DNA from: Leptospira selangorensis
GTDB taxonomy: Bacteria > Spirochaetota > Leptospiria > Leptospirales > Leptospiraceae
Assembly (NCBI RefSeq): GCF_004769405.1
Contig: NZ_RQES01000005.1
Span: 744,001 to 808,000 of the forward strand
DNA: 64,000 nucleotides
Direction: 5' to 3'
The notes beneath the pieces are model-generated. The model saw only the letters and a program-made list of their open reading frames with translations. It ran no database searches and was not told the DNA's origin. Numbering within the stretch: the stretch's first letter is position 1; the number at the start of each line of letters is the position of its first letter. This document shows, piece by piece, positions 27,682 through 39,505 of the stretch. The position numbers and the translations under genes were made by a program.

Positions 27682-27709
27682 TTGACACGAAAAGACAATC
27701 GCATATAAC
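27682..27709 (+). promoter_or_regulatory. Candidate sigma-70 promoter upstream of the kinase
   Basis: TTGACA (27682-27687) and TATAAC (27704-27709), spaced by 16 bp. Transcription would start near 27716 and cross the TetR operator about 50 bp downstream. A GC-rich hairpin (27657-27676, TCGCGGG/CCCGCGA) lies just upstream. Confidence 0.55.
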
Positions 27710-27765
27710 CGCCTTCTCATTTAGGAAAAAATGATTGCCCTTTTTGGGGGTCTTTCCAATCTCCT

Positions 27766-27787
27766 GATGAGTGAGTGCTCACTCATC
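27766..27787. promoter_or_regulatory. TetR-type operator palindrome
   Basis: GATGAGTGAG and CTCACTCATC flank a two-base spacer TG, a perfect dyad with 10-bp arms. It lies 39 bp before the kinase start codon. The TGAGTGA-type arm is common for TetR-family operators. The likely ligand is the TetR encoded downstream at 29506. Confidence 0.8.
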
Positions 27788-27825
27788 GAGTAAAATTCCC
27801 AACTGGGTTTCAGAGGATCTGCTGC

Positions 27826-29433
27826 ATGAAATCAAAAGTCTATGTTTTGGCTTACGATATAGGAACTACCGGGACCAAAACTTGCCTATTTGAAATAGGT
27901 GATAGGCTTACTCTAGTTAATTCCGCGACCCAAGAATACGGACTCACACTTTTAGAAGGCGGAGGAGTGGAACAGGATCCCCAAGATTGGTGGAATTCTA
28001 TGAAAGATACCACTGCTCAGGTCTTAAAAGAAACCAAATTAGATCCTGCAGAAATTCGCGGGATCTCCTTCTGTTCTCAAATGCAAGGTCTTGTATTAGT
28101 TGATAAGGATCTGAAACCGGTACGTCCAGCGATGAGTTATATGGACCAAAGAGCACGGGAACAAATGAAAAAAGGAATAGAGCATGGGATCAAGATAGAA
28201 GGTCTGAATGCTTATAAACTTCTTCGTTCCTTACAGATCACAGGCGCAGTTGCAGGAAGTGTAAAAGATCCATTATGGAAATATAAATGGGTCGAAGCAA
28301 AAGAAGCGGAAAAATTCGCAAGAGTCCATAAGTGGTTGGATGTGAAAGATTATCTGACTACTAGATGTACAGGCAGAGCTACCATGACCTTGGATTCTGC
28401 ATTTGCTACTTTCTTATATGATTCTCGTCCAGGCAAAAGTCGCTGGCATAAAGGGCTTTGCAAAATGTTCGGGGTTCGTCCGGAACATCTTCCTGATCTA
28501 ATACAGTCCACAGATCTGATCGGCGGTCTGACTGAAATATCCGCAAAGGAATTGGGATTAAAGGAAGGAACTGCAGTTTTCGGCGGAGGAGGGGACGCTA
28601 CTCTGATAGGTATCGGAGCAGGCGCTGTAGAAGAGGGTGACACTCATATTTACGCGGGAACTTCCGGTTGGGTTTCTACAGTGACTAAAAAAAGAACTGT
28701 GGATATCAACGCGAGGATTGCATCTATCGTAGGTGCAAGAGCGGGTTTTTATAATTATTTCGGAGAACAGGAAACTTCCGGCAAATGTCTACAATGGGTC
28801 AAGGACCATCTTGCACTAGACGAGATAGATGTTTATTTAGAAAAAAAGAATGTAACGGAAGGAGAAGATGCGGTTCACGAAAGTCTTTTCGCATACTTAT
28901 TCGAATCCATCAAGGACACTCCTGCAGGAAGTGATGGAGTTATCTTCACTCCTTGGTTACATGGAAACCGTTGTCCTTTTGAAGATCCTGCTGCAAGAGG
29001 AATGTTCTTCAATATCGGTCTGGACACAGGGAAAAGAAAACTTATCCGGTCTGTGATAGAAGGTATTTCTTTTCATAAACGTTGGATCTTAGAATTATCT
29101 CATGCTAAAGTTCCTGCTTCTTCTACAATTCGATTTGTGGGTGGAGTGGCTCGTTCTCCAATCATTTGCCAGATCTTAGCGGATATTACTGGTAGAACGA
29201 TCGAAACGATAGATCATCCTCAAAATGCGGGGGCAACGGGTGCGGCCGCGATCGCTGCATTAGGATTAGGTAAAATTCATTCTTTCGAAGAGATCAAAAA
29301 TTTAATACCGAGCAAGGAAAGATGGAACCCGAATCCTGCAAATAAATCGGTATACGACCGGAATTTTTCCGTATTCAAAAAATTGTACGAGGCTAATAAG
29401 GCGCATTACGCAATCTTAAATACATATAAATAG
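27826..29433 (+). CDS. FGGY-family carbohydrate kinase (xylulokinase-like)
   Basis: A 535-residue sugar kinase. The ATP/phosphate-binding YDIGTTGTKTCLFE is near the N-terminus, FCSQMQGLVLV and MSYMDQRA follow in the first half, and the FGGY signature VGGVARSPIICQIL followed by DHPQNAGATGAAAIAALGLG is near the end. The family phosphorylates xylulose, glycerol or related polyols; xylulose is the most common for this subgroup but is not proved. The ATG at 27826 has AGAGGA before it. The ORF start at 27775 lies within the operator palindrome and is rejected. It precedes a TetR gene that is probably on the same transcript. Confidence 0.85.
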   Translation: MKSKVYVLAYDIGTTGTKTCLFEIGDRLTLVNSATQEYGLTLLEGGGVEQDPQDWWNSMKDTTAQVLKETKLDPAEIRGISFCSQMQGLVLVDKDLKPVRPAMSYMDQRAREQMKKGIEHGIKIEGLNAYKLLRSLQITGAVAGSVKDPLWKYKWVEAKEAEKFARVHKWLDVKDYLTTRCTGRATMTLDSAFATFLYDSRPGKSRWHKGLCKMFGVRPEHLPDLIQSTDLIGGLTEISAKELGLKEGTAVFGGGGDATLIGIGAGAVEEGDTHIYAGTSGWVSTVTKKRTVDINARIASIVGARAGFYNYFGEQETSGKCLQWVKDHLALDEIDVYLEKKNVTEGEDAVHESLFAYLFESIKDTPAGSDGVIFTPWLHGNRCPFEDPAARGMFFNIGLDTGKRKLIRSVIEGISFHKRWILELSHAKVPASSTIRFVGGVARSPIICQILADITGRTIETIDHPQNAGATGAAAIAALGLGKIHSFEEIKNLIPSKERWNPNPANKSVYDRNFSVFKKLYEANKAHYAILNTYK

Positions 29434-29438
29434 AAAGG

Positions 29439-29486
29439 ACCGAGTATCCCATAAGGGACTCCTTATGGGAAATGCGTAGGCTCGGT
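29439..29486 (+). other. Nested hairpin between the kinase and its TetR gene
   Basis: The inner stem is TCCCATAAGG/CCTTATGGGA (29447-29470, 4-base loop) and the outer stem is ACCGAG/CTCGGT (29439-29444 and 29481-29486). It sits in the 72-bp gap of an apparent operon and could lower TetR expression relative to the kinase or stabilise the upstream message. No T-run follows. Confidence 0.55.
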
Positions 29487-29505
29487 TCTGGCAGGGTGTC
29501 AACAG

Positions 29506-30180
29506 ATGAAGAGAATAGAACAGTCCAATCGAGTTCGGGCTAAAATTTTAGAAGTTTCCCGAAAACTTTTCGTAAGCGAAGGGTATGAGAAGGCAACCAT
29601 ACGTAGGATCATCGAGGAAGCAGAGATCACTACGGGTAGTCTTTATCATTTTTTCAAGAACAAGGAAGAGATACTTCTCGCAATAGCGGGAGAAGTATTC
29701 AACGAAGCGGGCGAGACCGCCGAACGTCTGGTAGGCGAAATGGATCCTCCTTTGGTTTTTGCCATGGAAGTAGGATTACAATTCTATCTTTGCCAGAAAA
29801 AACTTACCATAGCGGAAACATATTTGGCGGCATATAAGACCCAAGGTGTGACCGATATGATAGGAAATCGCGGCTCTCATAGAAGCAAGATCCTATTCGA
29901 AAAATATAATCCTGAGTTCGACGAACAAGAATATCTGATCCGTACTTTGGCCTTCCGAGGAGTATTCCAAAGCCTTTTGGAAGAAATGGTGCATTCCGGA
30001 AAAATAGATAGAGTCAGAATGATGACCACTGTCATCCAATTGGGGCTAACTACATTCGGAGTTCCTAAAGAAGAAATGGAAGTCGCATTACAAAAAACTT
30101 TCCGACTTCTGAAAGAAAGAGCCTCCGAGATAGAAGCATTGTCAGAAGGACTATTGGAAATTTTCGTAAACGGAAGATAA
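29506..30180 (+). CDS. TetR family transcriptional regulator (local repressor of the kinase)
   Basis: A 224-residue TetR protein: helix-turn-helix SRKLFVSEGYEKATIRRI then EEAEITTGSLYHFFKNKE in the first 55 residues, followed by an all-helical ligand domain with no recognised signature. It lies 72 bp after the sugar kinase gene, and the operator-like palindrome upstream of the kinase makes it the obvious repressor of the pair, so its own synthesis is probably feedback controlled. Inducer unknown; a phosphorylated or free sugar would be the first guess (inference). Confidence 0.88.
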   Translation: MKRIEQSNRVRAKILEVSRKLFVSEGYEKATIRRIIEEAEITTGSLYHFFKNKEEILLAIAGEVFNEAGETAERLVGEMDPPLVFAMEVGLQFYLCQKKLTIAETYLAAYKTQGVTDMIGNRGSHRSKILFEKYNPEFDEQEYLIRTLAFRGVFQSLLEEMVHSGKIDRVRMMTTVIQLGLTTFGVPKEEMEVALQKTFRLLKERASEIEALSEGLLEIFVNGR

Positions 30181-30192
30181 AGTTTCGGTGAG

Positions 30193-30231
30193 AAAAAAAC
30201 GGCGAAAAGGAAGTTACTCCGCTCGCCGTTT
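30193..30231 (-). terminator. Bidirectional intrinsic terminator
   Basis: AAACGGCGA and TCGCCGTTT form a 9-bp stem. On the minus strand it is followed by a run of seven T residues, ending the fused acyltransferase gene 28 bp after its stop. It also lies 17 bp after the TetR stop on the plus strand. Confidence 0.88.
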
Positions 30232-30258
30232 GCCTCTAAGAGAGATATTCGGTTTTGA

Positions 30259-32271
<2,013 letters not shown>

Positions 32272-32468
32272 GCTACGTCTCTGTTTAAGGTCTTGCGGTT
32301 AATCTGGTTTCGGTGCTTAGAGCTCGAACTTTAAGGTTGGATACGCGATTTCCGGAGAATACTTTCTATCCTTGGAAGGCTTATTGTCATTCTATTTTTT
32401 GGGAAAAACGATTTGAATTCTACCCTAGCCAAAAGGAACTGTTCTTTGGGGCTTTTCGTACAGAACAG

Positions 32469-33578
32469 ATGACACATAATCCTCCAGAGTTTAGCGAGAA
32501 AAAATGGATCCCGGACGGATTTCATTTTTTTGGACCGAACGAGAGTTCGGAAAGAAGGGAACTTCTAAATTCCCTCAGTTCCAAGCTCAAAGAATTCAAA
32601 TACTCTGAGGTATTTTTACCTTCTTTTGATTATTCTTCTTCTTTTTTGCTTACCATGTCAGCAGAAGACTCCTCCGCTTTATATAGATTCAGGGATTCTG
32701 ATGGAAATGAGATCTCTCCTAGCGCGGATTTGACTGTTCAGGCTGTAAAAGGTATGGCCGGTTTTGCGCACCGCAAAGAAAACCAACGTATCTTTTATCA
32801 GGGAAAAATTTTCAGAGACTACGGTAGAAAGAGCGGATCTAGAAAAGAGATCTTGCAAGTAGGTGCAGAGCATATAGGCGGCTCGGGTGCTCCAGCTATT
32901 TTAGGAATTTTGAAAGAGATTTCCGGATTATTCTCCGGAATTAAACTGCGTTCGCCATTGACCGTAGTGCTCGGCAACGTTGGAGTCTTTCATTCTGTTC
33001 TGGAGTCCTTGGAACTTTCCAGATCCGAAAAAAGGCAATTATCGTTTTTATTATATAGAAAGAATCTTCCGGAGATCCGACGTTTTCTGGAAAACAGAAA
33101 CGCCTCCAGGATTTTCCCGGTATTAGAATCTTTATGTTTGGGATTTGTTTCTCATAAGGAAGATCTAGGTAAGAAGTTTGCCTCTTTAGGACTTTCTGAT
33201 TCTTTCCAAAAGATCATTTCCGAAACGGGCGAAATTATAGGTTCACTCGGCAAAACTCCCGGTTTGGAATTTTGTTCGGATTATACTCTTATTCCGGATT
33301 TGGAATATTATACCGGGTTCGTTTTCCAAGGTTACGTATCCGGAAGTTCAGAACCAGTTCTAACCGGAGGAGCTTATGATCATCTGTATGAACTATTCTC
33401 CGGAACCCAAAAAGACGCCTGTGGATTTGCAATCAATGTAGATGCATTAGAAGCGGTATTGGGGAATGCAAATGACAAGCCAGAGAATATCAAAGCAGCA
33501 GTTGATTCATTACTCAATGTAATTAAAGAAAATATTAAATTTAAATCAGATACAAAAGAAACAGGAATTAAGGAATAA
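32469..33578 (+). CDS. hisZ: ATP phosphoribosyltransferase regulatory subunit (HisZ)
   Basis: A 369-residue histidyl-tRNA-synthetase-like protein without the anticodon-binding domain. It shows a class II fold: IPDGFHFFGPNESSERRELL at the start, KIFRDYGRKSGSRKEILQVGAEHIG (motif 2 region) and LIPDLEYYTGFVFQGYV with LTGGAYDHLYELF near the C-terminus. HisZ activates the short form of HisG, which starts histidine synthesis. The ATG at 32469 is chosen; the frame is open from 32313 but would leave only 41 bp from the divergent gene. It ends 3 bp before purA, an arrangement seen in several other bacteria. No hisG is in the window. Confidence 0.85.
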   Translation: MTHNPPEFSEKKWIPDGFHFFGPNESSERRELLNSLSSKLKEFKYSEVFLPSFDYSSSFLLTMSAEDSSALYRFRDSDGNEISPSADLTVQAVKGMAGFAHRKENQRIFYQGKIFRDYGRKSGSRKEILQVGAEHIGGSGAPAILGILKEISGLFSGIKLRSPLTVVLGNVGVFHSVLESLELSRSEKRQLSFLLYRKNLPEIRRFLENRNASRIFPVLESLCLGFVSHKEDLGKKFASLGLSDSFQKIISETGEIIGSLGKTPGLEFCSDYTLIPDLEYYTGFVFQGYVSGSSEPVLTGGAYDHLYELFSGTQKDACGFAINVDALEAVLGNANDKPENIKAAVDSLLNVIKENIKFKSDTKETGIKE

Positions 33579-34856
<1,278 letters not shown>

Positions 34857-34932
34857 AACAAACGAAAGTTTTTCCTGAATTTTTTGCGTTTGGAAACTTC
34901 TCCAAACTAGTAAAAAACTATATGAAATTCGT

Positions 34933-34960
34933 TTGACCAGAGAGGGCCGAAAAATATCGT
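34933..34960 (+). promoter_or_regulatory. Candidate promoter of the tRNA-Lys/tRNA-Glu pair
   Basis: TTGACC (34933-34938) and TATCGT (34955-34960), spaced 16 bp, end 12 bp before tRNA-Lys. The -35 is good and the -10 is weak. Confidence 0.4.
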
Positions 34961-34972
34961 GTTCTTACGTTC

Positions 34973-35045
34973 GAGTCGTTAGCTCAGCTGGTAGAGCATC
35001 TCACTTTTAATGAGAGGGTCTTGGGTTCGAATCCCAAACGACTCA
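34973..35045 (+). tRNA. tRNA-Lys (TTT)
   Basis: A 73-nt cloverleaf: acceptor GAGTCGT/ACGACTC, discriminator A, D-arm AGCTCAGCTGGTAGAGC, anticodon loop CTTTTAA with anticodon TTT, T-arm TTGGGTTCGAATCCCAA. CCA is not encoded. Confidence 0.96.
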
Positions 35046-35063
35046 AGCTGAACTAATTAAAAC

Positions 35064-35138
35064 GCCGCCATCGTCTAGTGGTTAGGACACCAGGTTTTCA
35101 TCCTGGTAACCGGAGTTCAATTCTCCGTGGCGGTACCA
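35064..35138 (+). tRNA. tRNA-Glu (TTC), CCA encoded
   Basis: A 75-nt tRNA including a genome-encoded CCA: acceptor GCCGCCA/TGGCGGT (terminal G-U), D-arm CGTCTAGTGGTTAGGACAC, anticodon loop TTTTCAT with anticodon TTC, T-arm CGGAGTTCAATTCTCCG. It starts 18 bp after tRNA-Lys, and its 3' end abuts the stop of the convergent gene. The other three tRNAs here do not encode CCA. Confidence 0.95.
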
Positions 35139-35139
35139 C

Positions 35140-36030
35140 TCACTTCTTTTTTTTCCCATAAATCTTACAAACCTCTTTCAGATCGCAAGACTCACATAGC
35201 TCTGCTATATAGGCGCTTTTACATTTACGCAAAATTCCAAGCCTACAAAGAGCAAAATCCATTCTCAACGGATCTTCCGGATAAAACTTTTGGAAATAAT
35301 CTGTGACTTCTCTGGATTTTTTAAAATCGGAAGTCCTTCTTTCCGTAATTCCTAAAATATTAGAAAGACGATTGATATGAGTATCTAAAGGAAATAATAA
35401 CTCTGAGGTTTTGATCTGTTTGTATAAACCAAGATCCGGTTCTTCTTTACGAACCATCCATCTTAAGAACATACAATAACGTTTATGTGCGGATTTAGGA
35501 TTTCCAAGTCCGATCAAAAAACCTAACCCGTAGGACTTCCAACCAGGATCTAATTGGTTTAAAATTTCAGAGAGCCTGGATTGAAAACCTGAGATCCTTT
35601 TTTCTAAACCTGTATCTTTAGGATTGGTTGGACTAAACCAAGATTCTAAAAACTTCTCTCCCGATTTTTCAATTTCCAAATAAGCCAACCGGATCGCTTG
35701 TAAGAATAATAGAATGTCCTTTTCTTTTTGGAAACGATAAGGTCCTAATTTATTTTTCCAGATCTTGGTTCCATGATTGAGTAAATATTGTTTTGGATTT
35801 TTACCCATAGGCTCCAAAAGCCTTGCGAGAAATCCTCGGATTGCAGTTACATTTCCATACGCAAATAACGCGGATAGAAGTCCTACAAATTCTCTGTCTT
35901 CGGGAGAATCATATAGATAACATAAAAATAATGGATCAGAATCTAAGAATTCCGGTTTGGTATAGTTCTTATATAAAAGATCAAAACTTTTCTTAAGGTT
36001 TTTCTCTTTGGGTGGGGTAGAAGAAGGCAT
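35140..36030 (-). CDS. TIGR02757 (DUF2400) family protein with C-terminal cysteine cluster
   Basis: A 296-residue protein of the TIGR02757 family: DREFVGLLSALFAYGNV near residue 45, LFPLDTHINRLSNILG (212-227) and MDFALCRLGILRKC (257-270). The family is thought to be related to HhH-GPD DNA glycosylases. The C-terminus has Cys270, Cys279, Cys282 and Cys288, spaced C-X8-C-X2-C-X5-C, close to the 4Fe-4S ligand pattern of endonuclease III (C-X6-C-X2-C-X5-C). A role in base repair or nucleic-acid handling is inferred from that likeness. It probably shares a transcript with the HMG-CoA lyase gene upstream (23 bp gap). Confidence 0.85.
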   Translation of the reverse strand: MPSSTPPKEKNLKKSFDLLYKNYTKPEFLDSDPLFLCYLYDSPEDREFVGLLSALFAYGNVTAIRGFLARLLEPMGKNPKQYLLNHGTKIWKNKLGPYRFQKEKDILLFLQAIRLAYLEIEKSGEKFLESWFSPTNPKDTGLEKRISGFQSRLSEILNQLDPGWKSYGLGFLIGLGNPKSAHKRYCMFLRWMVRKEEPDLGLYKQIKTSELLFPLDTHINRLSNILGITERRTSDFKKSREVTDYFQKFYPEDPLRMDFALCRLGILRKCKSAYIAELCESCDLKEVCKIYGKKKK

Positions 36031-36053
36031 ATTTCGCTCTTAGCGATATCTAC

Positions 36054-36950
36054 TTAGGAAGCCGCTTTTGCTTTTAATGCGATATAGGAACGAGAAGCTA
36101 ATTTTCTCTGCAAGATACCTTCCATAAATGCAGAAGCTTCCAATAATTTAGAAAGATCTATACCTGTTTGGATCCCGGACTTATGGAAGAAATAGACTAA
36201 GTCCTCTGTGGCCAGGTTTCCGGAAGCACCTTTTGCATAAGGACAACCTCCTAGTCCTCCCGAAGAAGAGTCGAAGGATCGAATTCCTAATTCATATGAT
36301 TTTTGTACATTGGAGATCGCCATTCCGTATGTATCGTGAAAATGTCCTGCCAATTTATCTGTAGGTATTTCTTTTAAAAGAGTGTTAAGCAATTTATCTA
36401 CTTCTGCAGGAACCGCAGTGCCAATTGTTTCTCCCAGGGAAATTTCGTAAGCGCCTTGGTCTAAAAGTATTTTAGAAACTTCTAAAACTTTTTTCGGATC
36501 AATTTTTCCTTCATAAGGGCAATCGATCACCGTAGAAACATAACCTCTAACTAGTACTCCATCTTTCTTTGCTTCCGCAAAAATTTCTTTAAATCCGTCT
36601 ATGGACTCTTGGATGGTTCGATTGATGTTTTTTTTGGTGAATGATTCGGAGGCAGCGGTAAATACTGCTACTTCTTTAAATCCGGAAGAGATTGCAGCCT
36701 GGTATCCTTTTAAATTAGGAGTGAGTGCGCTAAAATGAACATCTCCTTTCAGATCCAAGGAGGCGGAGAGTTCTTTTGCATCTCCGAGTTGAGGAATGTT
36801 TTCTTTTCTTACGAAGGAAGTTGCTTCTATATGTTTTAGGCCTGCTGCGACGAGCTTTTGGATATAAGCTAATTTATCCTGTGTTGGGACTTCCGATTTT
36901 TCATTTTGGAGTCCATCTCTTGGTCCTACTTCCGTAATTTTCAAACTCAT
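36054..36950 (-). CDS. Hydroxymethylglutaryl-CoA lyase
   Basis: A 298-residue DRE-TIM metallolyase. EVGPRDGLQNEK at the N-terminus supplies Arg11 and Asp12; HFHDTYGM (His203, His205) binds the metal, and GGLGGCPYAKGASGN (231-245) holds the catalytic Cys236. It cleaves HMG-CoA to acetoacetate and acetyl-CoA at the end of leucine breakdown. Length and motifs are complete. Fatty acids and branched compounds are main carbon sources in leptospires, which fits. Cotranscribed with the TIGR02757 gene downstream, probably without a functional link. Confidence 0.93.
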   Translation of the reverse strand: MSLKITEVGPRDGLQNEKSEVPTQDKLAYIQKLVAAGLKHIEATSFVRKENIPQLGDAKELSASLDLKGDVHFSALTPNLKGYQAAISSGFKEVAVFTAASESFTKKNINRTIQESIDGFKEIFAEAKKDGVLVRGYVSTVIDCPYEGKIDPKKVLEVSKILLDQGAYEISLGETIGTAVPAEVDKLLNTLLKEIPTDKLAGHFHDTYGMAISNVQKSYELGIRSFDSSSGGLGGCPYAKGASGNLATEDLVYFFHKSGIQTGIDLSKLLEASAFMEGILQRKLASRSYIALKAKAAS

Positions 36951-37002
36951 GTCTTTAAGGGATTAGTTGTCAGAATTCTAAGCAAGCACTAAACCGGTAT
37001 CC

Positions 37003-37689
37003 GTGTCCGAGAAAAAAGAAACTATCATCGTTATGGAAGAAGTTTCCCTATCTTCTTCCGAAAGAACGTACTTATCCAGGGTGAATCTAAAAGTAGAAGC
37101 AGGAGAATTTCTCGGAATTTTGGGCCGTTCCGGTTCCGGAAAGTCCACACTCTTGCGACTATTATTAGACCTTCCTATTCCTTCTTCTTGGAAAAAAACA
37201 GGAAACATTCGACTTTTCGGAAAATCCAAAAAAGAAATCCCAGCCAGATGGATCCAACCTGTTTTCCAGGATCCTGTTTTAGGTTTTAATCCGATTTGGA
37301 CCTTGGAAAAAAGTTTAAGAGAGCCTCTTCAATTATTCAAAGAAGAAAACTTATATGAGTCTTTATTAGAAAAATGGATCCCTATCTTGGGTTTAGAAGG
37401 TAAGGATAGAAATCGTCTTCCTTCTTTTTTTTCAGGAGGAGAACTTCAGAGATTTTCTCTTCTTCGCGCACTTCTATGCCGTCCTAAAATTTTATGTTTA
37501 GATGAAGCTACTTCCGCTTTAGATCCAATATTGAATCATCAGGTTTTGCAGGCTCTCTCGGACCTGAATAAGAAAGAAGGAGTTACAATTCTTTGGGTAA
37601 CTCATAATATTAAATCTGCAAATAAGTTCTGTTCTCGTATTATTGAAATGGAATCTTTAAATTCTAATTCTGTTAGCGCATTGAGTTGA
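37003..37689 (+). CDS. ABC transporter ATP-binding protein (oligopeptide/nickel type)
   Basis: A 228-residue ATPase: Walker A GRSGSGKST (41-49), Q-loop near QPVFQDPV, signature FFSGGELQRFSLLRALL, Walker B ILCLDEATSALD and H-loop WVTHN. The VFQDP and LNP-like (LGFNPIWTL) motifs place it with the DppF/OppF and NikE group. No permease or binding protein is adjacent, so it is an orphan subunit. The start is GTG at 37003; an in-frame ATG at 37033 would remove ten residues. It is divergent from the HMG-CoA lyase gene with a 52-bp gap. Confidence 0.85.
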   Translation: MSEKKETIIVMEEVSLSSSERTYLSRVNLKVEAGEFLGILGRSGSGKSTLLRLLLDLPIPSSWKKTGNIRLFGKSKKEIPARWIQPVFQDPVLGFNPIWTLEKSLREPLQLFKEENLYESLLEKWIPILGLEGKDRNRLPSFFSGGELQRFSLLRALLCRPKILCLDEATSALDPILNHQVLQALSDLNKKEGVTILWVTHNIKSANKFCSRIIEMESLNSNSVSALS

Positions 37690-37716
37690 TCCTGCTTGAA
37701 CGGAACTTCTTCAAAT

Positions 37717-37747
37717 AAAAAACCCCAAGGTATTCACCCCGGGGTTT
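37717..37747 (-). terminator. Intrinsic terminator after the minus-strand exported protein gene
   Basis: AAACCCC and GGGGTTT (37720-37726 and 37741-37747) form the stem. On the minus strand a run of six T residues ends the unit 26 bp after the stop at 37774. It also lies 27 bp after the ABC ATPase stop. Confidence 0.8.
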
Positions 37748-37773
37748 CAACAAAACTAGATCGAAAGAGTTTT

Positions 37774-38397
37774 TTAGAACTCTATATGATACAAGTTTTT
37801 GCGGTCTTTTTTGTCCTTATACAAAGCTAATAGAATGTCTATCCTGTAAATGGAAGAACGAAGACTTGCTTCTAACAATCTGAGAGCTTTGATCTGGTTT
37901 TCGAGAGACATCTCGTTGAGTCTGGTCACTTCCGTTTTTTCGAAAACTTCGTGAGTAACCTCGCTCGATTTTAAATCTGTCGGTTTGAAGACTATTTTTT
38001 TATTCTCGAACATCACCTCATAGTAGATCCTTTTACTTTCGGATGCTAAAGTGATATCGGATACCTTTCCGCTATTGAACTGGAAGGTAATGTACTTGAA
38101 CAAATTGCTCTCGTAACCGTCCTGAACTTGGAAAGGAATGTCTTCCGTGACAATGGTTTGGCGTTTCTCATACTTCGGCATCAGGACCACGAGGATATCG
38201 TGTTTGCGCTCCAAGTCTTTTAATCTTTCGTTGATCGTTGCTTCCAGACCTACGATGATTTTTTTAAGGGACTTGGTGTACTCGCTGGTTTCGTCCTGAA
38301 ATACGTCCGCCTCGTTGACCTTTTGTTTTTGTTGGGCCAATAGTGGAACGAAGAAGAAGAGGGTCGCCAAAGCGAAAAGCCTGGTTTGGTTTTTCAT
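37774..38397 (-). CDS. Hypothetical exported protein
   Basis: A 207-residue protein with a signal peptide of about 21 residues (RLFALATLFFFVPLLAQ). The mature protein is rich in charged helices at both ends (SLKKIIVGLEATINERLKDL; NQIKALRLLEASLRSSIYRI) around a strand-rich middle (FKYITFQFNSGKVSDITLAS). No family is recognised. It lies 64 bp downstream of the TPR gene on the same strand and is probably cotranscribed with it. Confidence 0.75.
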   Translation of the reverse strand: MKNQTRLFALATLFFFVPLLAQQKQKVNEADVFQDETSEYTKSLKKIIVGLEATINERLKDLERKHDILVVLMPKYEKRQTIVTEDIPFQVQDGYESNLFKYITFQFNSGKVSDITLASESKRIYYEVMFENKKIVFKPTDLKSSEVTHEVFEKTEVTRLNEMSLENQIKALRLLEASLRSSIYRIDILLALYKDKKDRKNLYHIEF

Positions 38398-38461
38398 TGG
38401 ATCCTCCGTCCGTAAGATTGGACGAATTCTTTTGGTTTGCCAAGTCTTTTTCGGTTTTGGG

Positions 38462-39505
38462 TTATTGCCCTTCCTTCTCGGCTTCCTCGTCCGCGGCCTT
38501 GATCTCCGCGAATCTTTTTGCCAGGTCCCTTCTTCTTTCTATTATTTTTAGTGAGAATTCAGTAAAGAAAGGGTCATTGGGGTATTTTAACAACTCGTCA
38601 TATTCCTTTGCAGCCGTGACATAATCGCCGATCTTACTAGCGGTTTCCGCGAAATAAAAATGAAATTTTTTATTATAAGGTCTCTTCTTCCCTTGGTCGT
38701 CGTAAAGGTCGGTGTTCCGGAATATCTTATAGGCGTAGTAATCCCTTCCGCCCATGATCTCTAAACGTGCGAGTCCTAGCTTGGCGTCGGGGCTATTCTG
38801 ATCTATGGTTAATGCTTTTTTAATATAAATTTGGGCCCTATTTTTAAGATCCGTTCGGATATAATGTTCTGCTAGAAGTACAAGTGCCTCAGTTTGGAAC
38901 TGATTCAACTCGACCGCTTTTTTATAATATATGACTGCTTGTATTTGTTCGTTCAGAAGTTCGTAAAGAACTCCTAAATGCATATAGGTTCTATAATATT
39001 TAGGGACTTCTGCGATTGCATATTCGTATTGAAAGATCGCTTTCTGGTATTTTTTTTCTATATGATAAGCTCTTCCTAAATTATATCTAAATGCGAAGAA
39101 GGAAGGATCGAATCTCATCCCTGCTTCTAACATCGAGATTGCCTTCTCCCTTTTTTTAGGATCTGCCGACTGTAATAATCCTACTGCTTCGTTATTGAAG
39201 ATCCCGCTATTGGTGATTTGTTTTCCTTCGTATTCGAAACTTGCTTTGGACGGGGGAGGAGCGCCTTTCCAATGTCTGCCCGCTGCTACTATAAAGTCCT
39301 GCTCCGATCTTGCAAGGCTTCCGTCTTGGTAAAACTCAGGATCTAAAAAATCATTTTCTCCCCAGAGTATTCCTGCGTATTCAGAGTCCCCAATCTTGAA
39401 TTGTGCAAATGTTATATTGGGAAAGATCAATAATAAGAATATGCAGAGTGACTTTGCAAAATTTATGCCTTGTAAATACTCTTTTAAAAGGGAAATTGTC
39501 CTCAT
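38462..39505 (-). CDS. Exported TPR-repeat protein
   Basis: A 347-residue protein with a signal peptide (core [16 protein letters not shown]). At least four TPR units can be read: [61 protein letters not shown] and [20 protein letters not shown]. The C-terminal end is an acidic and basic helix. TPRs bind other proteins; the partner is unknown. The start is ATG 39505 (GGGA upstream); ATGs at 39514 and 39523 are alternatives. The 5' end meets or overlaps the divergent ccmA start. Confidence 0.82.
   Translation of the reverse strand: MRTISLLKEYLQGINFAKSLCIFLLLIFPNITFAQFKIGDSEYAGILWGENDFLDPEFYQDGSLARSEQDFIVAAGRHWKGAPPPSKASFEYEGKQITNSGIFNNEAVGLLQSADPKKREKAISMLEAGMRFDPSFFAFRYNLGRAYHIEKKYQKAIFQYEYAIAEVPKYYRTYMHLGVLYELLNEQIQAVIYYKKAVELNQFQTEALVLLAEHYIRTDLKNRAQIYIKKALTIDQNSPDAKLGLARLEIMGGRDYYAYKIFRNTDLYDDQGKKRPYNKKFHFYFAETASKIGDYVTAAKEYDELLKYPNDPFFTEFSLKIIERRRDLAKRFAEIKAADEEAEKEGQ

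Noticed and set aside
27775..27825. Upstream extension of the sugar kinase
   Set aside because: It starts inside the operator palindrome and lacks a ribosome site, whereas ATG 27826 has AGAGGA.
32313..32468. N-terminal extension of hisZ
   Set aside because: Extra 52 residues have no match to the HisZ fold and would leave only 41 bp for a divergent promoter region.
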